DNA of 64,000 bases from Eucommia ulmoides. Taxonomy: Eukaryota > Streptophyta > Magnoliopsida > Garryales > Eucommiaceae. The position numbers and the translations under genes are program-made. The notes below the pieces were generated by a model. That model searched no databases and was not told the DNA's origin. It was given only the letters and a program-made list of their open reading frames with translations. The number at the start of each line of letters is the position of its first letter. Position 1 is the first letter of the stretch. Shown here piece by piece: positions 32,490 through 43,497 of the stretch. The stretch lies in contig CM028328.1 of assembly GCA_016647705.1 (NCBI GenBank), positions 6,411,311-6,475,310 of the forward strand, given 5' to 3'.

Positions 32490-34215
32490 GAACAAAAATT
32501 ATGTTGATGAGGATAAATCCAAGACAAAACTAATTGCCTTTGCCACCGCCTGTCCCGCAAGGGTATTTGTCACTGTGTAGTGAGGCATAGGCCATCGCGG
32601 ATAAGGGGAGAAGATTACAGTAGGAGCAAAGCCAAGAAGAAGAGTGTCGAAAAGAACAACATGATCTTCGACGAGAGCTAGAAAGAATACGAAGGGAAAG
32701 GGACGAACTTCAACGGAGAAGTCGAGACAACTGATGAAGCCTTGAAGTTTCACTGGCCGAGAAAGTGCCCAACATGCATTTGTGATTGAAGCCCCATGCA
32801 TCATTGGCACAAACAAGAGGAGAAATGGAGTGCATGTTTCGCAGAATGAGACGCACCCGGCTTGTGCACAGGGCAAGACTCTTGAAGCATCCCTATATAA
32901 TTCCACATTTTCTTTAGATGCCTTCTCGACATCCTCGACTAAAATATCGGCACGACGATCATGACCAACAAGTTGACGAGGACCTCTCGGAGCAACTAAA
33001 CGCTATTAACAAGAAACTGAGGCAGATCGACAAGAATAATCCCAACATTTATGGATTGTAAAGAGAAATGTTTCACCATTCACTACTCGGGTGCCACGCG
33101 AAGAGATCCTGACAAATTTAAAACTCTCGTCATAAATAGGAATGTACTAAAGGTAACACTGACCGAGCATCACACTTACCACACTCACATGAATCTATGA
33201 GGAACGTCAAACTCGACCAAGTTCTAAGCGTTCCATGTGACTTTGGCTGGAACTGCTTGGAAGTGATACATGTTAAGAAATTAATTATTTTTTATTGTGA
33301 GCTCATGTGATTAATTAAACAGTTATGTTATGGGCTATCAATTTTATGAGGGCCCAAATAAGTTATTTAATTAATTGGGGCTCGGGAAACATTAAATAGG
33401 CATGGGCTTTGCAATGTGTAATTACCCATATTAGGCAATTAGGGTTAGTGGGGCTTCAGTTGACATAATATATAAAGATTCTTAGGGTTGTGGTCCCCGA
33501 GACAAATCAGACGGTACTAATCTCTATTTTTCCATCTGAGAGAGAACAAATTGAGGAATATCAAGTGATTAGTCTGTGGAAGACCTCTACCCTGACGATT
33601 CATCGCCAGGGATTCAGGTACGCTTGTTTATGTGTTAAAAAACTTTTGATGATTTGACATATTGATTTAGGACTAAGAAAACTATTGAGATTTAAGGATT
33701 CATTCCTAACAATACAAGGCATTAAAGCTAGGTATTTTTTTTTTTATTCATTTGAGTCTTTCAGCCTTAGTTTTGCACAAAGGTTCGTAAACAATAGGTG
33801 GCTGGCTAACAAGTTGTTGCACCTCATGTAAATAAGGTAAAGGTAGGACGAAAGGCTTAAAGTTTTACTGGAAAGGTTTCGCCACAAGTCTGACCAAGTT
33901 GAGGAATTGAACAGTGTGATGGCAGTAGCGACCCTAATGTCAGGGGTGAGAAAAGATCCATTCAAGGAAACTACCTCCGAGGATATTACTATCCCCGGAT
34001 ACACTATCACTGTCTTTCCATCCCAAGGGCAACATTAATGCATGTCTCCCACTCATTAAGAAAAGAGACGCTACTACTCCTTGAATAACGGTCCATTACT
34101 CGACTAAATTCGTCACATTGATGAAAATTGACCGAGATTTGGGAAAGACTTACCAAACAAGTCTTCCCACATTTACAAATACCTAAGAGGTGGGTTGAGC
34201 CAGGTACGCACATGT
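32490..34215 (+). pseudogene. Ty3/gypsy gag remnant, split by a solo LTR
   Basis: The plus strand carries scrambled gag: near 33150-33262 THMNL, STKF, AFHVTLAGTAWK (the conserved core of plant gypsy Gag). After the inserted LTR (33271-33711) it resumes with FEHLAHKFVNNR, then DERLKVLLERFRHKSDQVEE, LNSVMAVATLMSGVRKDPF. Stops and frame changes are frequent. The part before about 32990 is less certain. The minus-strand open frame at 32499-32906 is only the complement of this region. No protease or pol was found nearby. Confidence 0.68.
33271..33711 (+). mobile_element. Solo LTR (441 bp) inserted in gypsy gag
   Basis: TGTTAAGAAATTAATT...CATTCCTAACA, flanked by perfect ATACA copies at 33266-33270 and 33712-33716. 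Gag homology is continuous across it. It contains a promoter-like 'aatatataaaga' near 33467 and no coding capacity. The family is not recognised; orientation is assumed from the TATA-like box. Confidence 0.78.
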
Positions 34216-34410
34216 TTTCCTAGCTCATACTCTGTCATGATTTCCTCAAAACAATCGACTGATTTTTGAAGGTTCAACGCCGGTTGGTCCACCCACGATG
34301 CATTGTTTGCAGGAACCTAAGCTGAGAGAGTAATCAAAGCCGGGAGAAACAACTTATTCCTAATACCAAAGTTTGATATTTGACGAATTAATTTACGATT
34401 TCATCATATC

Positions 34411-34444
<34 letters not shown>

Positions 34445-35376
34445 GATGATTTTTAAAATAAATTATAAATCTTGGACTAAGCCAATGTACTATTTATGGT
34501 TGTAATATTTTTTTTTATTTAATACAAAAAAAAGAAAAAAAAAGGATTAAATACGTAGTCTAAAAAAATTGGTGCCACTATTGAATTGGAGTCCAAATTA
34601 ATTGCTTTTGGTGATTTGGGTATAGGACAGCCCTGATCCAAAGCTAAATATATTTATTTTTTTACCCAATTTTAATATACATTTTTTTTTTTTGGAACAT
34701 AAAATAAAAGAAAAACACTAACCAGGGTTCATTACAAGGTAGGAATGGCATTGGGTCGATTTTTGTTTGGGTTCAATGGAAAACAAAACCAAAACCACAA
34801 AGGAAACATCAAACCCAAAATGGAACCGTAAATTGTCATTTTTTTAAGCTCCGTTTATCCTTCTTTTTTTTTTTTTTTTAAATAGAAAACCAGAACTGTG
34901 AACCCATTTAGTTATTCCCTTTAAAAAAAATATTACCTTATTTTCTTTATTTTAATTACTAGAACTGGAAGTTTACAAAATTTTGAACACAAACATAACT
35001 AAAAAAATAAAACATAAAATTCAAATATAGTCTGTCACAATAGTCATTCCGAATATAAGTAAAATGTAAAACATAAACTTTAAATATAATCAAACCCAAA
35101 CAATGACGGAGGTGGTTGTTTATAAATATATATATATAAAAAAGAAATATGTATGATAGTTACGCGGTTTGATTTCACAACTATAATGCAAAAATCAAAA
35201 CTAAGACCAAAATCAAAATCAAATAAAAATTGAATTTGGCTGTCTATTTTTTTTTCTCAATTGAAAACAAAAAATTGAATTTTATACAATAATTGGTGAA
35301 CTATAAACCTAAAATTTAAAAATAAAATAGTGTTATCATCTCAAAATACCATAATTAATTAGGACTTATTTTATAT

Positions 35377-35415
<39 letters not shown>

Positions 35416-35436
35416 TTCTAGTTCTTTTCTATTCAC
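34216..35436. other. AT-rich spacer and GLR copy 2 intron start
   Basis: It contains (TTA)n at about 34408-34443, several poly-T runs, and a (GATA)/(GA)n tract at about 35379-35415 that lies just inside the intron following GLR copy 2's exon. No GLR exon 3 was found in this direction. Confidence 0.55.
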
Positions 35437-36656
35437 CTTGTAGTAAACCTGCTCCACTGAAGAATCATATGTATCATCGTACCGATGAAATTCGTACAGC
35501 AAATGATACGGCAAGTGCTCCACCATTGCTCTGAAAACGTCAATCGAAAACCCACTGTACGTATAATTCTTGGTTGATTCATCATAATGGACTCTCACGA
35601 ATCGTTTCGTTACATCTCCTTCTGGTACGAGGATTCTCTGTGGTTCATATGATGTCGATAGATCCCATCCTCTTAGTGTAGTACATGGAGCTCCAGGCCA
35701 TTGCACCTGACCCAGAATCTCCATGGACGTGTTGTACTTAGATGTTTGATGAATTGTCCGAGAGAACCCATGTCTTTCCGACCAGAATCCGAGCTCCCTG
35801 TAGCCTTTTCCGATGACGTTGATGATCTGAAACACGTTCGCCGACGGTCGATGATTGTTGCTGAGTTGGATTTTTCTGGTGAATCCCTTGAAATCGGTTT
35901 GGTTAATCTCAACTAACAATTAGTGAGGGCGTTTGCTGTTTTCTTGATCATTAATCGTCATCGCCTGAGCCAACGCCGTGGCGGCGGAGTAAGCTTGGAG
36001 AGCGAAAATTCCCAGCTTGTAGTTACTTTCTTCCGGGTGATTTTCTCTGAACATGCGACGAAATCTGAGGTAGAAGTTTCTGTAATCTTGACTCGTTTCG
36101 GGAAAATAGGTCTTGATTCCCACAACTCCCTGCATCGATGAGATTCCCGACGAATTTAACGAATGGATATGGTCTGTGATCGAGTTCGTGGTGATCCAAA
36201 CATGACCCGACTCCATCATGCGTAATTCCTTAGCTTTCTTGAACAATTTCGAAGCCAACAGCATAGATGAATGGACTACGAAGACTCTGCAATGCTCTGT
36301 TTTGAGCCGCCAGAGTTCTCTCGACATGTCGATGGACGAAGAAACCGCCAAGAAACCGACGATATCCACACCTGATTTCCGTAAATCGTCGTGAAGATTG
36401 GAGATGGTATTTGAAATTGATCCGAGGTCTTCGTAGATTACGATCACACGACGCCATTTCCAGGACTGGAGAATTGCGGCCACAGCTTTGGTCTGTGGGT
36501 GAGACCTCGGGGTGGCGTTAATCAGGAATGGCCGTCGGGCTGCAGCCCACGGCGGAGATGAGTCGGAGAAAGAGAGAATAGGGATAGAGGAATGGCCGTG
36601 GGTAAGGGTCTCTGCAACCATTGCATGTACGTGCTCTGTTTCTATTAGATGTTTTG
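35437..36656 (-). pseudogene. GLR copy 2: ATD plus S1 exon, one stop, 3'-truncated
   Basis: On the minus strand one exon runs from acceptor 'gacgttgcag' (36657) to donor 'acaag|gtgaat' (35436). It reads HLIETEHVHAMVAETLTHG, WKWRRVIVIYEDL, GHVWITTNSITDHI, GIFALQAYSAAT, NVFQIINVIGKGYRELGFW, then S1: RILVPEGDVTKRF, NYTYSGFSIDVFRAMVEHLP, YDDTYDSS. A single TAA at 35920-35922 replaces the GAA of copy 1 (His-Glu-Leu-Leu). About eleven codons (ILGPRTWEETS in copy 1) are missing near the start. ATD and S1 are continuous here, which shows the exon state before the MITE hit copy 1. No exon 3-5 follows within the window. Confidence 0.87.
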
Positions 36657-36753
36657 CTGCAACGTCAACACATGGCTACAAACATCAGCGTTCTCTGTTT
36701 CTATTAGATGTTTTGCTGCAAAACATCCTTTTTTTCATTTAACATTTTGAACC
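36634..36753. repeat. 60-bp tandem duplication at GLR copy 2 splice acceptor
   Basis: 'ctctgtttctattagatg' followed by 'ttttgctgcaa' occurs at about 36634-36662 and again 60 bp further on (36694-36722). The duplication copies the intron acceptor plus the first codons of the exon, which gives two possible acceptors on the minus strand. Confidence 0.75.
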
Positions 36754-36949
36754 TTTATGCGGATCGGGATAGATTTACCGTGGTTACATACCATATTGAT
36801 CGCTTAATTATTCTCACAATATCGATTCAAAAATATAAAAAAAAATATTTACGATAACTAATTATAATAAAAACTTTTGGAAGTAATTACGTAATAAATC
36901 ATTTTTTTTTACATAATTAAATTACACAATCTTGATCGATTGTTTTACA
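36754..36949. other. AT-rich DNA upstream of GLR copy 2
   Basis: Intron-like AT-rich sequence. No first exon or signal-peptide coding stretch is visible. Confidence 0.45.
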
Positions 36950-37700
36950 TCTTCAAAATGATATCTCAATCATTTTTTTTTTTTTTTTTATGAAAAAATA
37001 TAAATCGTGTTGAATTCAACACATTAAATTATTTAAAAATTCAATTAGTCATTCATGATTAGGTTAAATTCAATAATTTGTGAGTGGTTCAACATGGTTA
37101 CTAAATTAAAAACGTTTGTCATCATTTAATAGGGTTATATCATATATGCTCTAAAAAGTGATTAAATATGCACCAAAAATATCTTCCACAGAGAAGGAAC
37201 AATTACCAATTATAATTTCAATAATAGTTTTTAAATAGAATAGCAAATAACTACATTTCAATTGCCCATTTGCTTGATTTTATAATACAAATGCGTTCAT
37301 CTAAATAATACTTTGAAAATGACATCTCAATCAACTATTTTAACAAACAAAAATAAATCATATGGAATTCAACATGGGCACTTAATTATTAAAGTTTTTC
37401 ATCATTTAATAACATTACATGCTCTAAATATTGGTTAAATATGAACAAAAAAATCTTCCACAAAGGAGGGACTATCATCAATTATAATTTCATTAATCGT
37501 CTCTTAGTATAATCATAAATAACTACATTTCAATATCTTGTTCGCTTAATTTGATTATACAAACACATTCGTTCAAATAATAGTTTCAAAATGACATCTT
37601 AATCAACTATTTTAGTAAACAAAAATAAACCGTGTGGAATTCAACATGTTCACTAAGAAAGTATGATACTTGGAATTTGAAGTTTGTGTGAATTCAACAT
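36950..37700. repeat. Degenerate satellite-like repeat, about 3 copies
   Basis: The phrase 'aaaatgacatctcaatcaactatttta' with 'aaacaaaaataaa..gt.tggaattcaaca' occurs near 36956, 37316 and 37588. Between copies the same order of phrases appears ('catcatttaata', 'gctctaaa', 'tcttccaca', 'ataactacatttcaat'). Spacing is about 270 bp between the last two and about 360 between the first two. Confidence 0.65.
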
Positions 37701-38389
37701 ACAAATTATTATTGTGTCATTTAAGTTAGGAGAACTTGCGTCAAATTCAACATGTTCATCTAATTGAGAAAGTTTGCCATCGTTCAATAATATTAAAGAA
37801 TGAATTATTCTCCATGATCTAAATTCAACCCATTACGGAAATAGAATTTGTTAAAGATATTATTTTGAAATCTGAGTAACACCCATAGTTTGTCTATTCA
37901 GGAATTAAGTGCTTTTTTTTTTAGGTAGATCTCTTGTTTACAGTGAGTGCTACATGATAAATGGTCCACAGTCAAATGTCCTAATCGTCTAAGCTTATAA
38001 TTCTGCTCAGTGGTCGTTGGGCGGAGGCCAAACCGAAGCATATGATGGTGAATGCCCTAGCTCTGGTCGCTGGGTGGTTGGCGTGAACGAGCAAGTGCTT
38101 GGCAGGTCGTCGTATGGTGGTCGGTCCAAGAAATGACACCATGGGTGGTCCAATCAACGTAGTTGGTGAATGCTAACTAGTCCACTGGTCTTCTCACACT
38201 CTTAGAAGCTATTACTCCAAATCAGTTAAAAACAAATGAGAAAATATTGAAAAACGAAAATGGAACCCTACAAGTCTACTAGTGCCGAACATAATTCCCT
38301 AATGAACAGATGAAGAAATACCACGATCACATACTGAGTTGTGGGTTTATACTTATACTCGAAGAGGTACAAAGACTAACCTACTGTTC
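37701..38389. other. Unassigned region, GC-richer middle
   Basis: 37960-38210 is richer in G and C than its surroundings ('gtggtcgttgggcgg', 'ctctggtcgctgggtgg') with short internal repeats of 'ggtcg.tgg'. It could be LTR or leader of the copia fragment that follows. Nothing decides it. Confidence 0.35.
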
Positions 38390-38767
38390 TAGCACAAGAT
38401 CAATCCGATTCTCCAAGCAATGATCTAGGTAATCTCATATCTCTTCCAACTGCTATTGAACCCTCTTATCTAGGTAATCCTATCTCTTTACCACCTCCTA
38501 ATGAACCCTCTCATTCTAGTATTCCTTCAGATCTCAATATTCCTATAGCTATAAGAAAATAAGTCAGAACATGCACTAATCACCCCATATCCAGATATGT
38601 ATACTACACAAAACTTTCCAAACCATATAGAGCCTTTATTTCTAAGTTTACTAATCTATTTATTCCAAGGAATATTGAGAAAGCACTAGGTGATCCAAAT
38701 TGGAAGCTAATAGCTTTGGAAGATAGGAATGCTCTTAAAAGGAGTGGTATGTGGAGAATAGTTGATT
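38390..38767 (+). pseudogene. Copia pol fragment: linker and start of RT
   Basis: It reads a Pro/Ser-rich linker, VRTCTNHPISRYVYYTKLS, YRAFISKFT, IPRNIEKALGDPNWKLIAL, EDRNALKRSGMWRIVDL. This is the conserved stretch between integrase and RT in copia polyproteins (ending W-x-IVDLP). One stop precedes VRTC. It ends exactly where GLR sequence starts. Only this piece of the element is present, and an open frame on its minus strand is a shadow. Confidence 0.8.
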
Positions 38768-39037
38768 TGGCTTTGGCCTGGAGCGCCATGGATTACACTG
38801 AGAGGATGGGATCTACCGACATCATATGAACCGTTGAGAATCCTCGTGCCAGACAGAGATGTGACAAAGCGATTCGTGAGAGTCGACTACGATGAATCGA
38901 CAAAGAATTATACGTATAGTGGGTTTTCGATTGATGTTTTCAGAGCAATGGTGGAGCACTTGCCATATCATTTGCCGTACGAGTTTCATCGGTACGAGGG
39001 AACATATAATTCTTCGGTGGAGTTGGTTTACAACCAG
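38768..39037 (+). pseudogene. GLR copy 4: S1 exon fragment fused to copia
   Basis: The frame reads LWPGAPWITLRGWDLPTS, LRILVPDRDVTKRFVRVDY, NYTYSGFSIDVFRAMVEHLP, LPYEFHRYEGTYNSS, VYNQ, then donor 'ccag|gtgaaa'. It is open throughout and is the best-preserved S1 segment of the four copies. It lacks the ATD upstream, and the left edge is a clean junction with copia RT (out of frame). The normal donor and intron follow. Confidence 0.83.
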
Positions 39038-40169
39038 GTGAAAAGAAAAAGAAATTCATTTCCTCAATTTATTTGATTAGATTTGGTGTGTTTGGTTGAA
39101 TATTTAAATTAATGAAATTTGATTTCAAAATGTAAATTTTTATTTTTATAAAAATAAAAATAAAAATAAAAAATTACAATAATTTTTTAAAATCAAACTA
39201 TTTCTTTAATTTGTTCCACCAAACTAGGGCGGTAAGTAAAAACCGAAAAAATCGAAAAAACGAATCTAACCATTTAAAAGAGAAAGTGGTTCACTTTAGT
39301 TTTTAAAATTTTTGTTCATTCGAACCGAATCGAACTGCTTAAAAGAAAAAATAATTTACTCCAGTTTTCAAAAAAATAATTCATTCGAACTGAACCGTTT
39401 ATATTTTTCCCCCTTCGGTAATAGACCCAAACATATCAATTAAGTGATATGGTTTGTTTGTTTTCCCCCTTTCAAAAGGCTCATTATAATAAATGAAACC
39501 CAAAAATAGTTTTTTTTTTTTAAAAAAATAAAAATAAACAGGCTAATAAATCGAAACTGAAACGAATGATTTTAGTTTGACTTGGTTCTCTTTTCTAAAA
39601 GTTTTACTCCAAAACGAACCGAATCATTTTGTAAATTTATATTTGGTGCGATTTAGTATTGGTGCCAAAACGAAACTGAACCGTTCACACCCTTTGGGAT
39701 ATGTTTGGTAAGAAAAAAGAAAAAAGAAAAAAAAAATGAGAGGAAAATTATTTTCTCTCTAGTGTCATTTGGTTAAAAAATAAAAATAAAATGAAGTAAA
39801 ATAATTCACTTTAATGTAATTTATTATTTTATACTCGTACAAATAAATCCTCCACTATTTTTTTTTTCCGAGCCAATTTATGTACATTTTCACTAATCAC
39901 TTATACGGACGATCTTAAGGGCCCACTCCCCCTCAGCGTACTGATGTATTCAAAATTAAATTCAAGATTAGAGTGACAGTCGAATTTTGATTGACAAGAA
40001 AATAGACATCTTTGGTTGCCAAAGAGGACTTATACCTATTGGGAAGGACTTGTCTTTGAGGAGCACTACAAGGGTACAATTTTGTTTATATATGTGTGTA
40101 GTTTGAAAATTAGAATTTCGTTTGCATGTTTATTAATTCAATGGTTATATTCAAGTGTAGTCATAATAG
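39038..40169 (+). other. GLR copy 4 intron 2 remnant
   Basis: AT-rich. 'agtgtcatttggttaaaaaataaa' and 'gtaaaataattcactttaat', then 'taatttattattttata' (39758-39835), match copy 1 intron 2 near 5993-6075. 39230-39700 contains repeated 'aaccga/cgaac' phrases typical of old repeats. No exon 3 is seen before the gypsy element begins. Confidence 0.6.
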
Positions 40170-40174
40170 TATTT

Positions 40175-40877
40175 TGTTGATGCAAAAAAGTGGAAACGGG
40201 TTAACAGTATGGTCCGGAAAGATATTGGGGGCATAGGACCGCTGATAGTGTGATTAACTGGATGAATTTATGGGTGATGACGACCTCTGAGCTGAGCTCC
40301 ACTCTTCCACTCCGAGCACCTACACAAAAACCTACCAGGGTTGTGCTCGGTGAAGTCCCTCCGGCATGAAAGTAAGTACGCGGGGAAGAACGGCTAAAAG
40401 TATTGTGATTTCAGTAGAGAAGACGTACCTTTGGGCAGCGGGTGCCCTGGTGTATTTATAGGGGCTGATGCTCGATTAGTGCCACAGAATTAGGGAGCCG
40501 AGCTCGGGTTAATTAACCTAATCTGCTTGGCAGCCTATGCGCAGGCAGATTACTTCTCTAATCATCTGGGTTGGTCTTTTGAGCCCATATGTAGAGGCCC
40601 ACGGGCTGGAATCTCGTGACGGCCCGGTAGGGTCCTCAGTGTGGAGATGGTGAACAGAGGGTGTTTGAGTTCGTTAGTCTGAATCGTAGTTTATCGGCCC
40701 TGACTTATTCACCGAGACGATTTTCAGCCCAGCTCGGGGGGCGTCCTAACTCAGCACTTGAGGGGATTTCAGCTCTTAGGTTAGTTTTAGGGGGATGTCA
40801 GCTCTTAGGTCGGCCATTTTCCCACACCTGGGCAGGAATTAACCACGTGGTACACCTGACAAGATTCCCCTATATCA
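40175..40877 (-). repeat. Tat element 3' LTR
   Basis: 703 bp, TG...CA on the minus strand (TGATATAGGGGAATC ... GCATCAACA). It lines up with 56714-57415 along its whole length, with many point differences, which indicates an old insertion. A TATA-like 'ctataaatacaccagg' (minus strand, near 40450-40460) fits an LTR promoter. Confidence 0.87.
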
Positions 40878-41079
40878 GTTGCCCCCCAAGTCCCGAGGTT
40901 GTGAGTGGAACGTAATGGGCTCGGGATTTCGAAAAAAAAAATTGTGTACATTAGGTTAGTGGAATCAAGAAGGCGGAGAGGGTATGTAAAAGATCCCTTA
41001 GGGGAGAGAAACGACTGCAAGAAAGATTGGAAGGAGTGTAGTACGGGCTAAGGGATGTAGGGTTCGTCAGCTCGGCACT
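40878..41079 (-). other. Tat element, region between 3' LTR and tandem array
   Basis: Directly inside the LTR is a purine run on the minus strand ('cttggggggcaac'), the expected polypurine tract. The rest is non-repetitive untranslated sequence. Confidence 0.6.
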
Positions 41080-43497
41080 TCGGCGGTCCGAATCAATTTG
41101 TGCCGACCAACAGAAGTTTGGTATGGGGTATGTTCGAGTTGGGAGTTCGAAAGGTTGGTAGCTTGGATACCCCAAGCTTCATTGGTATGTTTTGAGGTTT
41201 GGAAGTGTAAGCCTTCCCCCTTTTGGAGTTTGTCTGAACTAAGAGTACGATAGTTCGTCAGCTCGGACATTTTCCATGCCTTGAACTTGTTTGAAGGGTA
41301 GGAAGTTTGAGAGCCTTCCCCCTTTTGATTTTGTCCGCACTGAGAGCACGTAAGCTCGTGAGGTCGGACATTTTCCATGCCTTGGTTTTCTTTTGAATGA
41401 TGGAAGTTGGAGTCTTCCCATTTTTCAATTTGTTTAAGCTGAGAGCACGGCAGTTCGTGAGCTCGGACATTTTCAATGCCTTGGTTTTCTTTTGAGGGAT
41501 GGAAGTTGGAGCCTTTCCCTTTTTCAATTTGTTCGAGCTGAGAGCATGACAGTTCGTGAGCTCAGACATTTTCAATGCCTTGGTTTTCTTTTGAGGGATG
41601 GAAGTTGGAGCCTTTTTATTTTTTCAATTTGTTCGAGTTGAGAGCATAGTAGTTCATGAGCTCGGACATTTTCAATGCCTTGGTATTCTTTTGATGGATG
41701 AAAGTTAGAGCATTTCCCTTTTTCTTTTTGTTCGAGCTAAGAGCACGACAGTTTGTGAGCTCGGACATTTTCAATACCTTGGTATTCTTTTGATGGATGG
41801 AAGTTGGAGCCTTTTTCTTTTTAAATTTGTCCGAGTTGAGAGCACGATAGTTCGTGAGCTCGGACATTTTCAATGCCTTGGTATTCTTTTGATAGATGGA
41901 AGTTGGAGCCTTCTCATTTTTCTTTTCGTTCGAGCTGAGAGCACGGCAGTTTGTCAGCTCGGACATTTTTAATGCCTTGGTATTCTTTTGATGGATGGAA
42001 GTTGGAGCCTTCCCCTTTTTCAATTTGTCCGAGCTGAAAGCACGACAGTTCATGAGCTCGAACATTTTTCAATGCATTGGTATTCTTTTGATGGATGGAA
42101 GTTGGAGCCTTCCCTTTTTTCTTTTTGTCCGAGCTGAGAGCACAGCAGTTCGTGAGCTCGAACATTTTTAATGCCTTGGTATTCTTTTGATGGATGGAAG
42201 TTGGAGCCTTCCTCTTTTTCAATTTGTCCGAGCTGAGAGCACGACAGTTTGTGAGCTCGGACATTTTCAATGCCTTGGTTTTCTTTTGAGGGATGGAAGT
42301 TGGAGCCTTCCCCTTTTTCAATTTGTCCGAGCTGAGAGCACGACAGTTTGTGAGCTTGGACATTTTCAATGCCTTGGTTTCTTTTGAGGGATGGAAGTTG
42401 GAGCCTTCCCCTTTGTCAATTTGTCCGAGCTGAGAGCATGATAGGTCGTGAGCTCGGACATTTTCAACGCCTTGGTATTCTTTTGATGGATGGAAGTTGG
42501 AGCCTTCCTCTTTTTCTATCCGAGCTAAGAGCATGCAGGCTCGTGAGCTCGGACATTTTCAATGCCTTGGTATTCTTTTGATGGATGGAAGTTGGAGCCT
42601 TCCTCTTTTTCAATTTGTCCGAGCTGAGAGCACGACAGTTTGTGAGCTCGGACATTTTCAATGCCTTGGTTTTCTTTTGAGGGATGGAAGTTGGAGCCTT
42701 CCCCTTTTTCAATTTGTCCGAGCTGAGAGCACGACAGTTTGTGAGCTTGGACATTTTCAATGCCTTGGTTTCTTTTGAGGGATGGAAGTTGGAGCCTTCC
42801 CCTTTGTCAATTTGTCCGGGCTGAGAGCATGATAGGTCGTGAGCTCGGACATTTTCAACGCCTTGGTATTCTTTTGATGGATGGAAGTTGGAGCCTTCCC
42901 CTTTTTCTATCCGAGTTAAGAGAACGCAGGCTCGTGAGCTCGGACATTTTCAATGCCTTGGTATTCTTTTGATGGATGGAAGTTGGAGTTTTCCCCTTTT
43001 TTCAATTTGTTCGTGTTGATAGCATGGCAGTTCGTGAGCTCGGACATTTTCAATGCCTTGGTTTTCTTTTGATGGGTGGTTTTGAGAGCCTTCCCCCTTT
43101 TGATTTTGTCCGAGCTGAGAGCACGTAGGCTTGTGAGCTCGGACATTTTCCATGCCTTGAATGTTTTGAAGGGTAAGAAGTTTGAGAGCCTTCCCCTTTT
43201 TTATTTTGTCCGAGTTAAGAGCACGTAGGCTCATGAGCTCGGACATTTTTCATGCCTTGAACTTTTTTTGAAGGGTGGGAAGTTTGAGAGCCTTCCCCCT
43301 TTTAATTTTGTCAGAGCTGAGAGTACGTAGGCTCATGAGCTCGGACATTTTCCATGCCTTGAACTTGTTTGAAGGGTGCGAAGTTTGATAGCCTTTCTCC
43401 TTTTGATTTTGTCCGAGCTGAGAGCATGTAGGCTCGTGAGCTCGAACGTTTTCCATTTCGTGAACGTTTTGAAGGTTGGGAAGTTTGAGAGACTTCA
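41080..43497 (-). repeat. Tandem array of about 99-bp units, first block
   Basis: 'gctcggacatttt(c)caatgcc' recurs at 41461, 41560, 41660, 41759, 41858 and onward every 98-100 bp, about two dozen units in all. Each unit reads 'gagctcggacattttcaatg', 'ccttgg.attcttttga', 'tggatggaagttggagcctt', then 'tttttcaatttgtccgagctgagagca'. Units at both ends are of a 'gggaagtttgagagccttccc..tttgattttgtccg' subtype; the middle is the 'ggatggaagttggagcc' subtype. Because 99 is 33 codons, units stay open on both strands and give long repetitive frames that I do not call genes. Confidence 0.9.
42178..42959 (-). repeat. Higher-order repeat: two copies of a 4-unit, 391-bp block
   Basis: Distinctive features recur exactly 391 bp apart: the unit with 'cctttgtcaatttgtccg' at 42410 and 42801, the shortened 'ttggtttcttttgaggg', and a unit shortened to 'ctttttctatccgag'. 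These mark a recent duplication of four units as one block. Confidence 0.82.

Noticed and set aside
32499..32906. Minus-strand 135-codon open frame
   Set aside because: Complement of degenerate gypsy gag-like sequence, with no motif of its own.
41080..43497. Regular repeats considered as a CRISPR array
   Set aside because: Units are contiguous without unique spacers, far too long, and lie in a plant retrotransposon.
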